From: Bacteroidia bacterium
GTDB lineage: Bacteria; Bacteroidota; Bacteroidia; AKYH767-A; OLB10
Length of the DNA stretch: 54,301 bases
Direction: 5' to 3'
Assembly: GCA_020847635.1 (NCBI GenBank)
Contig: JADLBQ010000075.1
Coordinates: forward strand, 1 to 54,301
Shown here: in pieces, positions 18,323-27,464 of the stretch
Numbering within the stretch: the stretch's first letter is position 1
Layout of the letters: the number at the start of each line of letters is the position of its first letter
Notes under the pieces: generated by a model
What the model was told of the DNA's origin: nothing
What the model saw: the letters and a program-made list of their open reading frames with translations, nothing else
The model's database searches: none
Made by a program: the position numbers and the translations under genes

Positions 18323-19921
18323 TTAACTGTTCATTGAAATCAAAAACTCCTCATTTGACTTTGTTCCTCTCATTCTTTCAAGAAGAAATTCCATTGCTTC
18401 CAGCGGATTCATATCTCCTAGGTGATTTCTGAGTATCCACATTTTTTGGAGCACATCTCTGTCAAGCAACAGGTCTTCCCGTCTTGTACTTGATGCAACC
18501 AGGTCAATAGCTGGAAATATTCGTTTGTTAGCCAGTTTACGGTCCAGTTGTAATTCCATATTACCGGTTCCTTTAAATTCTTCAAAGATAACTTCATCCA
18601 TTCGTGAGCCGGTATCAATTAATGCTGTAGCAATAATGGTAAGGGAACCACCTTTTTCAATTTTTCTGGCTGCCCCGAAAAAGCGTTTGGGCCGCTGAAG
18701 TGCATTGGCATCAACCCCGCCAGAGAGGATTTTGCCGGATGCCGGGGCAACAGTGTTATATGCCCTGGCAAGTCTGGTTATTGAGTCAAGCAGAATGACA
18801 ACATCATGCCCGCACTCAACCAACCGTTTTGCCTTTTCAAGAACAATACTTGAAATTTTAACATGTTTATCTGCCGGCTCATCAAAGGTTGAGGCAACTA
18901 CTTCTGCTCTTACACTGCGTTGCATATCTGTTACTTCTTCTGGTCTTTCATCTATGAGCAGGATGATCAGATAAACTTCAGGATGATTAGCAGCAATTGT
19001 ATTGGCAATATCCTTAAGCAGGATTGTTTTCCCGGTTTTTGGCTGAGCTACAATTAACCCCCTCTGACCTTTGCCAATGGGAGTAAACATATCAATGATG
19101 CGTGCACTGATGGTTGAGTTTTTACCTGACAGATTCAGCTTTTCATTCGGGAAAAGCGGAGTCAGATAATCAAAGGGAACCCGGTCACGAACCTCTGTAG
19201 GATCATGCCCATTCAGTAGATCAACTTTTACTAAAGGAAAATATTTTTCGCCTTCTTTAGGTGGCCTGACTACCCCGCGAACGGTATCACCTGTTTTGAG
19301 GCCAAACAATTTGATCTGGGATTGTGAAACATAAATATCATCAGGAGAGGACAGGTAATGATAATCGGACGAACGAAGGTATCCATATCCTTCATTTGAA
19401 ATTTCCAGAACTCCTTCACTCAGAATGATATTCTCAAAATCAAATTGTGGCTCAAAGATTTTTCGTTCCTGAGCCTGTCTTTGAAAATGCTGATTTGAAT
19501 ACGAATGTGATTGTTGAGCCTGTGATGGGTGACTGGGCTTTCTGTATTCATGATCATCTGTATTGGTATCAGTTGTTTCCCTTTCAGAAGATTCTACAGA
19601 CGAACTAGTAACTCCGGCTTCTTCATTTACGGCTCTGGCAGATTCTTCCTTAAGCTCAGAAACCGGTCTCAGCTCCGGAACTGGTTTTGCTTCCATAAAT
19701 CCGGCCTTTTCTTTCGGATTGATATGCTTGCGCCTGGGCCGGACAGAAATTTTCTCTTCCTTTTCTGATTTTTCCTCCTTCTTTTCAGCAGAATAGAATT
19801 CAGCAATTTTGTTAATTAGCTCCTGCTTCCGGAGGCCTTCATAACCATCTATACCGGCTTGTTTTGCAATTTCTTTCAGTTCTGCAAGCAGCTTGTCGCT
19901 GAGTGATGCAATATCATACAT
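18323..19921 (-). CDS. rho: Transcription termination factor Rho with long disordered insertion
   Basis: 532 residues, about 110 more than E. coli Rho. Residues 1-45 are the SAP-like N-terminal domain. Residues about 50-155 are a charged low-complexity insertion rich in Glu, Lys, Ser and Gln. Residues about 165-238 form the cold-shock-type RNA-binding domain ([19 protein letters not shown]). The hexameric RecA-type ATPase follows, with Walker A QPKTGKT at 293-299 and Walker B around [16 protein letters not shown]. The Q-loop/R-loop region ends in a conserved [15 protein letters not shown] tail. It is monocistronic and divergent from the DUF4293 gene. Function is RNA-dependent helicase-driven termination. 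Confidence 0.96.
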   Translation of the reverse strand: MYDIASLSDKLLAELKEIAKQAGIDGYEGLRKQELINKIAEFYSAEKKEEKSEKEEKISVRPRRKHINPKEKAGFMEAKPVPELRPVSELKEESARAVNEEAGVTSSSVESSERETTDTNTDDHEYRKPSHPSQAQQSHSYSNQHFQRQAQERKIFEPQFDFENIILSEGVLEISNEGYGYLRSSDYHYLSSPDDIYVSQSQIKLFGLKTGDTVRGVVRPPKEGEKYFPLVKVDLLNGHDPTEVRDRVPFDYLTPLFPNEKLNLSGKNSTISARIIDMFTPIGKGQRGLIVAQPKTGKTILLKDIANTIAANHPEVYLIILLIDERPEEVTDMQRSVRAEVVASTFDEPADKHVKISSIVLEKAKRLVECGHDVVILLDSITRLARAYNTVAPASGKILSGGVDANALQRPKRFFGAARKIEKGGSLTIIATALIDTGSRMDEVIFEEFKGTGNMELQLDRKLANKRIFPAIDLVASSTRREDLLLDRDVLQKMWILRNHLGDMNPLEAMEFLLERMRGTKSNEEFLISMNS

Positions 19922-20299
19922 GCATTAATATGTTTTAGTTGTTTATAAAGTTATCTTGCGATGAGACAGGAATAAAATATCTCAGTAAATTAAATGGTGA
20001 TCTGAAGTTAAAGAAACAAATACCCGGATTCATGACCAGCCAGGTGAAAACCAACTGCCGGCCTTTGGTGAATAGGCTGCAATAATAAAACGATTCATTG
20101 AATTGCAACATGAATTCAAAAAAAAATAACTCCTTTCAGACCGGTTCCCTTCTGACCTGGTCTGAAGCATGCAACTAAAAAAGCTAAAAACCAGCCGACC
20201 TCACAGATTTCTAATTTAATCATTGTGAGAGATTGGCATGAAAATGTTAGGATTATATTACTTCAAGGCTTAAATTTGGCTCATTAATCAGCCATTATT
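19922..20299. other. Divergent rho / DUF4293 intergenic region with an 8-bp dyad
   Basis: 378 bp carrying the promoters of both flanking genes. TTCAGACC (20135-20142) and GGTCTGAA (20159-20166) form a perfect inverted repeat with a 16-nt loop, about 215 nt upstream of the rho start. No ORF is credible here. Confidence 0.45.
20271..20278 (+). promoter_or_regulatory. -7 box of the DUF4293 gene
   Basis: TAAATTTG, a perfect TAnnTTTG, 21 nt before the ATG at 20300. No good -33 element is seen. Confidence 0.45.
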
Positions 20300-20767
20300 A
20301 TGATTCAACGAAAACAATCACTCTTTTTATTGATTGCCGGCTTATTATCAATTGCTTATTTTTTCTTCCCATTCAGTGTCAAAATATTTGACAACATGGG
20401 AACCGAAATCATTTATAAACTGACTGTTTACGGAGTTAAAGAATTACCATCAGGTGATATTGATTACAATTACACCTTAATGTTTGAGGTCTTGTTAACA
20501 GGTTTAATTTGCCTGATAGCTGTTTTTCTTTTCGAAAACCGGAACTTACAGATTAATATCAGCTATCTGGCAATCCTGAGCACTTTAGGTGTCATCATTA
20601 CAGATTATATATTTTCTGATTCCATGGGTAGTGAATCAGGAGATAAGAGCCCTGTTTATCTGTACTCTACTTTTATTCCGTTTGTTCAGTTTATCCTGAT
20701 AAGGCTTGCCATTTCGGGAATTAAAAAAGACCAGGCATTAATCCGTTCAGCTGACCGGATCAGGTAA
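20300..20767 (+). CDS. DUF4293 family membrane protein
   Basis: 155 residues with four predicted transmembrane helices (about 7-25, 55-75, 85-103, 115-135). The opening MIQRKQSLFLLIAGLLSIAY is diagnostic of this Bacteroidota family, which commonly neighbours rho. The loop between helices 1 and 2 is the only sizeable hydrophilic segment. Function is unknown. Convergent with the phosphoesterase gene, with 10 nt between the ends. Confidence 0.82.
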   Translation: MIQRKQSLFLLIAGLLSIAYFFFPFSVKIFDNMGTEIIYKLTVYGVKELPSGDIDYNYTLMFEVLLTGLICLIAVFLFENRNLQINISYLAILSTLGVIITDYIFSDSMGSESGDKSPVYLYSTFIPFVQFILIRLAISGIKKDQALIRSADRIR

Positions 20768-20777
20768 CCACTTGGCA

Positions 20778-21290
20778 TTAAGTTTTCAATTTGCTGCTTC
20801 TCAAACCTAATTCAATTACCTGCAGGTCTTCGATTTTGCTTTTTATTATTTCAAAAGTGACTACCGTTCTGACTGTGTGGAACCCTTCGGTTCCGGCAGC
20901 TCCCGGGTTGATATGAAGGAGGTTATTCAGTTCCCTGTCCCTTACAATTTTAACAAAATGAGAGTGGCCGGAGATAAATAATTGAGGTTTAAACTCCATT
21001 AATTTTTTCTTCACTCCTGCAGCATATCTTCCGGGATAGCCTCCAATATGAATCATCAGCACCTTCAGTCCTTCAATTTCAAACTGGTTAATAAGCGGAA
21101 AACGCTGCCTGATTTGCTGGCCATCTACATTGCCGTACACGCCTCTCAAAGAAGCTACTGATTCAAGTTGGTCAGCAATTGATTCGGATCCAAAATCTCC
21201 ACAATGCCAGATTTCATTACACCCTTGGGCGTGATGCAGAATTCTGCTATCAAGGAAATCATGTGTATCACTAAGAAGTAAAATTTTCAC
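20778..21290 (-). CDS. YfcE/MJ0936-type metallophosphoesterase
   Basis: About 170 residues. All metal-binding blocks of calcineurin-like phosphoesterases are visible: LLSDTHD near the N-terminus, HCGDFGS, GNVDG and GHSHF, then NPGAAGTEG. The domain fills the protein, as in YfcE. The substrate is not evident; relatives hydrolyse phosphodiesters. The start is not ATG. GTG at 21290 gives the canonical opening MKILLLSDTHD, while another GTG three bases earlier and a TTG at 21299 are also possible. TTACTTTG lies just before these starts, so a leaderless message is conceivable. Confidence 0.86.
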   Translation of the reverse strand: MKILLLSDTHDFLDSRILHHAQGCNEIWHCGDFGSESIADQLESVASLRGVYGNVDGQQIRQRFPLINQFEIEGLKVLMIHIGGYPGRYAAGVKKKLMEFKPQLFISGHSHFVKIVRDRELNNLLHINPGAAGTEGFHTVRTVVTFEIIKSKIEDLQVIELGLRSSKLKT

Positions 21291-21352
21291 CACCAGCAAA
21301 GTAAATGGTATCTGTAAAACATCTGATTAAACTGAATTTTAACTGTGCAGAT

Positions 21353-21360
21353 TATCTTTG
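21353..21360 (+). promoter_or_regulatory. -7 box immediately upstream of pruA
   Basis: TATCTTTG, perfect TAnnTTTG, ending 5 nt before the ATG at 21366. Transcription should start at or next to the start codon, and a GTG at 21345 cannot be the main start because it precedes the box. Confidence 0.5.
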
Positions 21361-21365
21361 CACAC

Positions 21366-22991
21366 ATGTCAACAGGATTTTACAACGTACCGGAAGCGGT
21401 GAATGAACCCATTAAGGATTATGCACCCGGCAGCCCTGAAAGGGATGCACTAAAAAAAACAATAGCCGAACTGCGCTCCATTGAAACAGACACTCCGATG
21501 TACATCGGGGGTAAAACTGTTTCAACAGATAAAAAAGGGCGGATGGCACCACCACATGACCACAGGCATACCCTGGGTTATTACAGTATCGGAGGTGCAG
21601 CACATGTTTCAGATGCAATTCATGCTGCATTAAAAGCCAAAAAGGATTGGGAAAATATGAACTGGGAACACCGGCTTTCAATCTTCCTGAAAGCAGCCGA
21701 ATTATTAGCCGGGCCCTACCGAAATAAAATCAATGCAGCTACTATGCTGGCTCAAAGTAAAAATGTTTATCAGGCCGAAATTGATGCTGCCTGTGAAATG
21801 ATTGACTTTCTCAGGTTTAATGTTCAGTATGCTACAGAAATTTACAGCCAGCAACCCCATTCCTCAAAAGGAGTCTGGAATCGGGTAGAACACCGCCCGC
21901 TGGAAGGATTTGTCTTTGCACTTACCCCTTTTAACTTTACTGCTATTTCAGGCAATCTGCCAACTTCTGTTGCTATGATGGGAAATACGGTTGTCTGGAA
22001 ACCAGCCTTTGCTCAGATTTATTCAGCACAGGTACTGATGGAAGTATTTATCAAAGCCGGATTGCCCGATGGAGTGATTAATCTGATTTATGTTCCTGGC
22101 CAGGTTACCGGTGATACAATCTTTACTCACGCTGATTTTGCAGGTATTCATTTTACAGGAAGTACCGGAGTATTCCAGGGAATCTGGAATGACATTGGCA
22201 AGAATATCAGAAAATATAAATCATACCCCCGGATTGTTGGAGAAACAGGAGGTAAAGATTTTATTGTTGCCCATTCCAGTGCTGATATTGATGTACTTGT
22301 TACGGCTCTTACGCGGGCAGCTTTTGAATATCAGGGTCAGAAGTGCAGTGCAGCTTCAAGAGCATATATTCCAAAAAGCATCTGGAATAAAGTATGTAAA
22401 AAAATGGTTGAGAATATCGAATCTTTTAGAATCGGAGGAACAGAAGATTTTTCAAACTTTTTCAATGCTGTGATTGATGAAAAAGCTTTTACTAAAATAA
22501 CATCCTACCTGGATGCAGCTAAGAAAAGCAAGGATATTGAAGTGGTAACCGGAGGCAACTATGATAAATCAAAAGGCTATTTTATAGACCCGACAGTTTT
22601 GCTGTCCTCAGATCCATATTCGGTAACCATGTGCGAAGAAATCTTTGGACCTGTTCTGACTGTCTATGTTTATGATGATAAAAAGTTTGATCAGATTCTT
22701 GATACGGTTGATAATACCGGAGTTTATGCACTAACCGGTTCAATCATTGCTCAGGACAGGTATGCTATTCAGGCTGCAACAAAAAGACTTACACATTCAG
22801 CCGGAAATTTTTACATCAATGATAAATGTACCGGAGCAGTAGTTGGTCAGCAACCCTTTGGAGGTTCCCGTGCATCTGGGACTAATGATAAAGCCGGCAG
22901 CATGATTAATCTGTTAAGGTGGGTAAGCCCCAGAACAATCAAAGAAGTTTTTGTTCCACCGACTGATTTTCGCTATCCTTTTATGAAGTAA
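21366..22991 (+). CDS. pruA: L-glutamate gamma-semialdehyde dehydrogenase (1-pyrroline-5-carboxylate dehydrogenase)
   Basis: 541 residues from ATG 21366, typical of the stand-alone enzyme. It oxidises glutamate semialdehyde to glutamate with NAD+, the last step of proline and ornithine breakdown. ALTPFNFTAISGNLPTSVAM is the coenzyme-binding region. GETGGKDF carries the catalytic Glu and YQGQKCSAASRAY the nucleophilic Cys; EEIFGPVLTVYVY and QQPFGGSRASGTNDKAG are also conserved. The FxFTAISGN and RASGTNDKAG segments separate it from generic aldehyde dehydrogenases. rocD, which makes the substrate, is 3.2 kb away on the other strand. A terminator follows. Confidence 0.95.
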   Translation: MSTGFYNVPEAVNEPIKDYAPGSPERDALKKTIAELRSIETDTPMYIGGKTVSTDKKGRMAPPHDHRHTLGYYSIGGAAHVSDAIHAALKAKKDWENMNWEHRLSIFLKAAELLAGPYRNKINAATMLAQSKNVYQAEIDAACEMIDFLRFNVQYATEIYSQQPHSSKGVWNRVEHRPLEGFVFALTPFNFTAISGNLPTSVAMMGNTVVWKPAFAQIYSAQVLMEVFIKAGLPDGVINLIYVPGQVTGDTIFTHADFAGIHFTGSTGVFQGIWNDIGKNIRKYKSYPRIVGETGGKDFIVAHSSADIDVLVTALTRAAFEYQGQKCSAASRAYIPKSIWNKVCKKMVENIESFRIGGTEDFSNFFNAVIDEKAFTKITSYLDAAKKSKDIEVVTGGNYDKSKGYFIDPTVLLSSDPYSVTMCEEIFGPVLTVYVYDDKKFDQILDTVDNTGVYALTGSIIAQDRYAIQAATKRLTHSAGNFYINDKCTGAVVGQQPFGGSRASGTNDKAGSMINLLRWVSPRTIKEVFVPPTDFRYPFMK

Positions 22992-23014
22992 GCTCCATAA
23001 AAACCAACCATCAG

Positions 23015-23051
23015 CCCCGGATGCATTATGGTACTCCGGGGTTTTATTTTT
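23015..23051 (+). terminator. Terminator of pruA
   Basis: CCCCGGA (23015-23021) pairs with TCCGGGG (23035-23041) over a 13-nt loop, followed by TTTTATTTTTT. It ends 8 nt before the next start codon. Confidence 0.7.
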
Positions 23052-23058
23052 TACTTTG

Positions 23059-24237
23059 ATGCCCTTGAAATTTATGCAACAAAAAAACAAACAGGTTTGG
23101 TTGGTATTGCTGCTTTATATTGTATTTGCTGTAGCAGCTTCGGTAGGGCAGTTTTTAAAATCAAAGCCTGAAGATCCAATCAGCAGGTATAACAATTACC
23201 TGATTTTCAAATCTTCTTTTCAGTATCTCAGGAATCATGTTAATATGTATTCGGAACATCCTGAAGCTTATTATGACTTATATAAATACAGCCCGTCATT
23301 TGCTGTAATGTTTGCTCCTTTCAGTCTTTTGAATGATCATGCAGGCCTGATTACCTGGAATCTGCTTAATGCCCTTTCCCTGTTTCTGGCTGTCTGGCTC
23401 TTACCTGGTATCAGCGAGAACAAAAAGATTTTCATTTTGCTGTTTGTACTTATTGAATTGATGACCAACATGCAGAATTCTCAAAGCAACGGACTTGTGG
23501 CAGCTTTACTGATCGGGGCCTTTATCTCGTTCGAAAAACAACAGAATGTAATTGCAGCACTGCTGATTCTACTAAGCGTATATATAAAACTTTTCGGGCT
23601 GCTGATGGCAGTCATGTTTTTATTTTATAAAAAGCGAATGCAATTCATAGTCTGGGCAGCTATCTGGGCAGTCCTGATTTTTTTACTTCCATTAGTATTT
23701 ACTTCGTTTGATGGCCTGCAGATGCAACTGGAAGGCTGGGTAGAAATGCTGAAGAATGATCATAGTCTATCGGAAGGAATCTCCCTCTTTGGTATCCTTG
23801 GCTCATGGTTTGGATTACATCATGTAAAGATATTCATTTTAGCAGCAGGCCTTGCTTTATTAATGATTTCACTCTGGCTCTCTAGGTATAAAGCAACCTT
23901 TGAAGTCCGTACCTGGTATTTTGCTTCTCTCCTGATCTGGCTGGTTATTTTCAATCACAAAGCTGAATCACCAACCTACATCATTGCTGCAAGCGGGGCT
24001 GCAATCTGGTTTTTTCAAAAACCGAAACCCATACTGGCTGAGAAGGTACTGATTGCTCTGACATTGATCCTCACCATTCTCTCTCCTACCGATTTATTTC
24101 CAAGGGAAATCAGAAACTCATGGGTCGTTCCTTATTCACTGAAAGCACTGCCCTGCATTCTAATTTATTTTAAAATAACTTATGATTTATTAAAACCGGT
24201 AAAACTCAGTAAGCTAAAGGGGCTGAAGATTTTCTGA
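23059..24237 (+). CDS. Polytopic membrane protein, GT87-like (DUF2029) glycosyltransferase
   Basis: 392 residues with about ten transmembrane helices. The first periplasmic loop after helix 1 (DPISRYNNYLIFKSSFQYLR) and the YSPSFAVMFAPFSLL segment are typical of the DUF2029/GT87 family, whose members move mannose or arabinose from a polyprenyl-phosphate donor. The motif NAQSNG-like QNSQSNGLVAALL also fits. The start is ATG 23059; a TTG directly before it and an ATG at 23074 are possible. Its 3' end overlaps the convergent flippase-like gene by 24 bp. Specific activity is unproven. Confidence 0.78.
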   Translation: MPLKFMQQKNKQVWLVLLLYIVFAVAASVGQFLKSKPEDPISRYNNYLIFKSSFQYLRNHVNMYSEHPEAYYDLYKYSPSFAVMFAPFSLLNDHAGLITWNLLNALSLFLAVWLLPGISENKKIFILLFVLIELMTNMQNSQSNGLVAALLIGAFISFEKQQNVIAALLILLSVYIKLFGLLMAVMFLFYKKRMQFIVWAAIWAVLIFLLPLVFTSFDGLQMQLEGWVEMLKNDHSLSEGISLFGILGSWFGLHHVKIFILAAGLALLMISLWLSRYKATFEVRTWYFASLLIWLVIFNHKAESPTYIIAASGAAIWFFQKPKPILAEKVLIALTLILTILSPTDLFPREIRNSWVVPYSLKALPCILIYFKITYDLLKPVKLSKLKGLKIF

Positions 24238-25299
24238 TTTCTGGTTCATCCATCTCTTAATCCATCTTGGCAGAATAATAGCACCTATAAACAGGTAAGG
24301 ATAGTAGCTGATCCCTCTCCATAACAATGCAAGTGTAGAAGAAATTCTTGCAGGGATAAATTCACTCAGTAATTCTTTGAAGAGGATTTCGGCAACTCCG
24401 CTGGCACCGGGAGTGGGAGTAACCAGCATGATAATCCACATAATCAGCTGACGGGCATAAATAATTGCATTTTCAAGAAGACCCTGTGTCATAAAGGCCA
24501 TGATGATGCAATTAATGACCATGTACCGGGCAGTCCATGAAAAGAAAGTAGCCCCAAAGGATTTCATCCAGAAAACAAACGGCTGATTCCGCATTTCCCG
24601 TGATGAGGTAATCAAATCATTTCCGGTATGATGTGCCCGGTCGCGCCATCTTCTTAAATAAGGAGCTGAAAAAATCTTCAGCAATATCCATTTTACTGCA
24701 CGGGGATTAATAAAAATAGCATACGAAACAACCAATGTATAGATAAGCAAAATAGAATAACCTGTCCAGAAAGAATACAATAACCCTTTACCAAAGAAGG
24801 TAACCTGTTCAAATCGTTCGGGATTGAAGGTACTGAAAAGGTTATCGGTTCCGGCCAGCATAAAAATAATAGGAACCAGCATAATGAAAAATAATTCATC
24901 CAGAAAGGAAGTTGTGAGAACAACTGCAATGCTTCTTCCCATTGTGATTCTTTCCTTATTAAGAATAAAAAAAGCAACGGCTGTACCTCCAATCATGGTT
25001 GGTGTTATGGCAGAGGCAAACTCCCATAACATAATTACAGGGAAGCTTCTTCTCCAGGTTAGTTTATAATTGGTTAATACCCTAATCCGGTACATGTAAG
25101 CAACATCACGGGTAACCATACAGATAATTGCAAGGCATATCCAGAAAGTTGTTTGGGCAGTCCAGTTAATGGCCTGGTAAGCAGTCATGTCAAATTCAGA
25201 GAAAAACAGCCAAAAAGAAACCAGCAGTCCAATTGCAACCGGAATTGCAATTTTCAGCGGTTTGATCTGGTCAAGAGGGTTCCTGATTTCCTTCAGCAT
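24214..25299 (-). CDS. Flippase-like integral membrane protein (LPG synthase TM / UPF0104 family)
   Basis: About 361 residues and 7-8 transmembrane helices, matching the membrane domain of lysylphosphatidylglycerol synthases (AglD/UPF0104). EFASAITPTMIGGTAVAFFI and, near the end, TPTPGASGVAEILF are family signatures. The soluble aminoacyl-transfer domain of MprF is absent, so lipid translocation is more likely than lysylation. ATG 25299 is preferred; ATG 25350 would lengthen the overlap with scpA from 29 to 80 bp. It overlaps scpA in another frame, so the two are probably translationally coupled. The convergent gene downstream overlaps by 24 bp. Confidence 0.82.
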   Translation of the reverse strand: MLKEIRNPLDQIKPLKIAIPVAIGLLVSFWLFFSEFDMTAYQAINWTAQTTFWICLAIICMVTRDVAYMYRIRVLTNYKLTWRRSFPVIMLWEFASAITPTMIGGTAVAFFILNKERITMGRSIAVVLTTSFLDELFFIMLVPIIFMLAGTDNLFSTFNPERFEQVTFFGKGLLYSFWTGYSILLIYTLVVSYAIFINPRAVKWILLKIFSAPYLRRWRDRAHHTGNDLITSSREMRNQPFVFWMKSFGATFFSWTARYMVINCIIMAFMTQGLLENAIIYARQLIMWIIMLVTPTPGASGVAEILFKELLSEFIPARISSTLALLWRGISYYPYLFIGAIILPRWIKRWMNQKSENLQPL

Positions 25300-26065
25300 G
25301 CAGCATGCCTGTTTCAGGATAGCAAAGATAGAAGTTATTAAACCCTTCACTCATCAGCAGTACAACCAGCCTGGCTTGAATCAGGTCCAGGATTGAAAGA
25401 AAAACATAAACAGCATGAATTCTGGTTCTACAATGCTCAAACATATCATCGAAAGAAACCTTCCCTTTTAATTTTACCAGATCAGCAACCCGTGTTTGTT
25501 CTTCTTCAAGTGTAAATGGATACTCAACAATTGTGTGCTTTAGATCTTCCTGATGCTTAAATCGTTCCATCACCTTTTCAAAAGTTGTCATTAGCCTGAA
25601 TAAGGTGAGGTTTTTTAATTCGGCATTGTAATTTGACCCATCGGCAAAGAGTGTAATTTTAGTTAGTTCCCTGGCAATATTCCCCCGCCCGACCATTTTT
25701 TCACGGTCGGTTTCCAGCTGGCGAAACTGTTCTGTCGCTTCTTTAAATTGCTTGTATTCAAGAAGCTTGCTGACCAAATCCGCCCTGGGATCAATCTCAT
25801 TACCCTGTTCATCTTTCTCAACCCGTGGCAATAACATTTTTGCTTTAATCCGCATGAGTGTTGATGCCACCAGGATAAATTCACCTGCCAGTTCAATATT
25901 CATTGACTCGGCCTCATGAATAAAATTTAAAAAGTCATTGGTGATCCTGGAGATCGGGATATTCATAATATCTAGTTCATCCCGTTCAATGAAAAACAAG
26001 AGCAAATCAAACGGTCCTTCAAACTGGTCAAGTTTTATCTCAAACTGATTTTGCTGTAGAATCAT
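25271..26065 (-). CDS. scpA: Segregation and condensation protein A
   Basis: 264 residues, the kleisin subunit that bridges SMC heads and works with ScpB in chromosome organisation. FEIKLDQFEGPFDLLLFFIE at residues 8-27 is the N-terminal signature, followed by DELDIMNIPISRITNDFL and EFILVASTLMRIKAKMLLPR. The C-terminal winged helix is the VSFDDMFEHCRTRIHAVYVF region plus FLSILDLIQ. scpB and smc are not in the window. A perfect -7 box lies 18 nt upstream, and the downstream membrane protein gene overlaps its end. Confidence 0.94.
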   Translation of the reverse strand: MILQQNQFEIKLDQFEGPFDLLLFFIERDELDIMNIPISRITNDFLNFIHEAESMNIELAGEFILVASTLMRIKAKMLLPRVEKDEQGNEIDPRADLVSKLLEYKQFKEATEQFRQLETDREKMVGRGNIARELTKITLFADGSNYNAELKNLTLFRLMTTFEKVMERFKHQEDLKHTIVEYPFTLEEEQTRVADLVKLKGKVSFDDMFEHCRTRIHAVYVFLSILDLIQARLVVLLMSEGFNNFYLCYPETGMLHAEGNQEPS

Positions 26066-26083
26066 AGCATTTTAATCCCGTTT

Positions 26084-26091
26084 CAAACTTA
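26084..26091 (-). promoter_or_regulatory. -7 box of scpA
   Basis: TAAGTTTG on the minus strand, a perfect TAnnTTTG, 18 nt before the scpA ATG. The -33 match is weak. Confidence 0.42.
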
Positions 26092-26189
26092 TAGGATTTT
26101 TTATCAATAGGGGCTACCCAACTTGTCAAGTGTTAAAAACTATTTATCTCAGTCTGGAATTAACCTCCAGCCATTAGCCATAAGAAATC

Positions 26190-27431
26190 TCACCGGTGAA
26201 CTTCTGAGAGCGACTTTTCAATTATAGCCATACACTCACTTAGCTGATCCTCAGTGATAATCAAAGGGGGAGCAAGACGGATAATATCGGAATGTGTTGG
26301 TTTTGCAAGTAATCCGTTTTTCATAAGCTGCATACATACATCCCAGGCACTACATTTATCAGCAGGATGAATAACAATGGCATGGAACAAGCCTTTACCC
26401 CTCACAGTAGTAATGAAGGGAAATTCAGCTTTCATTTTCTGCAGGAAGCTGCCCAGAATTATTCCCAGGTGTTCTGCATTCTCTGCCAGCTTCTCATTAA
26501 TCAATACCTGCATTGCTGCCATTGCAACCGAACAGGCTAAGGGGTTTCCTCCATAAGTTGAGCCATGTTCTCCGGGCTTGATAGTAAGCATAATTTCATC
26601 ATCTGCCAGTACCGCAGATACCGGAATTGTACCTCCCGATAAGGCTTTCCCCAGGATCACAATATCTGGTCTTACATTTTCGTGCTGGCATGCCAGCATA
26701 GCTCCGGTTCTTCCCAGTCCGGTTTGAATTTCATCAGCAATGAATAAAACATTATTCTCTTTACAGATTGAAAAGCAGGTTCTGATATAACCCTCATCCG
26801 GAATAACAACTCCTGCTTCACCCTGAATAGGCTCAACCAGAAATGCTGCCGTGTTTTTATCCTGAACAGCCTTTTGAAGGGCAACTGTATCGTTGTAAGG
26901 AATAATTTCATAACCGGGTGTATAAGGCCCGAACCGGTTGTTTGATTCAGGATCGGCACTAAATGAAATTACATTGATGGTTCTGCCATGAAAATTACCG
27001 TTACAAACAATGATTTTTGCTTTCCCGTCAGGCACTCCCTTTTTATCGTAAGCCCATCTGCGAGCCAGCTTCAGGGCAGTCTCAACCCCTTCTACTCCAG
27101 TGTTCATTGGTAATAACTTATCATAACCAAACAACTTTGTCATAAACTCCTCATAGATTCCCAGCTTATCATTATAAAACGCCCGGCTGGTAAGTGTAAG
27201 TTTGGCTGACTGCTCAACCAGGGCAGCAATAATTTTAGTATGACAATGCCCTTGGTTAACTGAAGAATAAGCAGACAAAAAATCAAAATATCGTTTGCCG
27301 TCAACATCCCATAAAAAAACTCCGTCACCTCTTGAGAGTACAACCGGTATTGGATGGTAGTTATGTGCTCCAAACTGATCTTCCAGATCAATGTAATAGG
27401 AAGCCCGGCTTCCTGTTTTAATATCACTCAT
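26190..27431 (-). CDS. rocD: Ornithine--oxo-acid (ornithine delta-) aminotransferase
   Basis: 413 residues, class III PLP aminotransferase that turns ornithine and 2-oxoglutarate into glutamate semialdehyde and glutamate. [19 protein letters not shown] and [17 protein letters not shown] near the N-terminus are specific to ornithine aminotransferase. [14 protein letters not shown] holds the PLP Asp and [10 protein letters not shown] the Schiff-base Lys. [17 protein letters not shown] contacts phosphate. The pathway continues with pruA, also in this window. A -7 box lies 20 nt upstream. purD follows the same strand 33 nt further upstream. Confidence 0.95.
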   Translation of the reverse strand: MSDIKTGSRASYYIDLEDQFGAHNYHPIPVVLSRGDGVFLWDVDGKRYFDFLSAYSSVNQGHCHTKIIAALVEQSAKLTLTSRAFYNDKLGIYEEFMTKLFGYDKLLPMNTGVEGVETALKLARRWAYDKKGVPDGKAKIIVCNGNFHGRTINVISFSADPESNNRFGPYTPGYEIIPYNDTVALQKAVQDKNTAAFLVEPIQGEAGVVIPDEGYIRTCFSICKENNVLFIADEIQTGLGRTGAMLACQHENVRPDIVILGKALSGGTIPVSAVLADDEIMLTIKPGEHGSTYGGNPLACSVAMAAMQVLINEKLAENAEHLGIILGSFLQKMKAEFPFITTVRGKGLFHAIVIHPADKCSAWDVCMQLMKNGLLAKPTHSDIIRLAPPLIITEDQLSECMAIIEKSLSEVHR

Positions 27432-27451
27432 AATCTTTTTTCTTGATTCAA

Positions 27452-27459
27452 CAAAGATA
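27452..27459 (-). promoter_or_regulatory. -7 box of rocD
   Basis: TATCTTTG on the minus strand, 20 nt before the rocD ATG, in the 33-bp gap after purD. It suggests rocD can be transcribed independently of purD. Confidence 0.42.
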
Positions 27460-27464
27460 AATGA

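Noticed and set aside
21345-21365. GTG start for pruA, seven codons upstream
   Set aside because: It lies upstream of the -7 box TATCTTTG at 21353-21360, so it would not be in the transcript.
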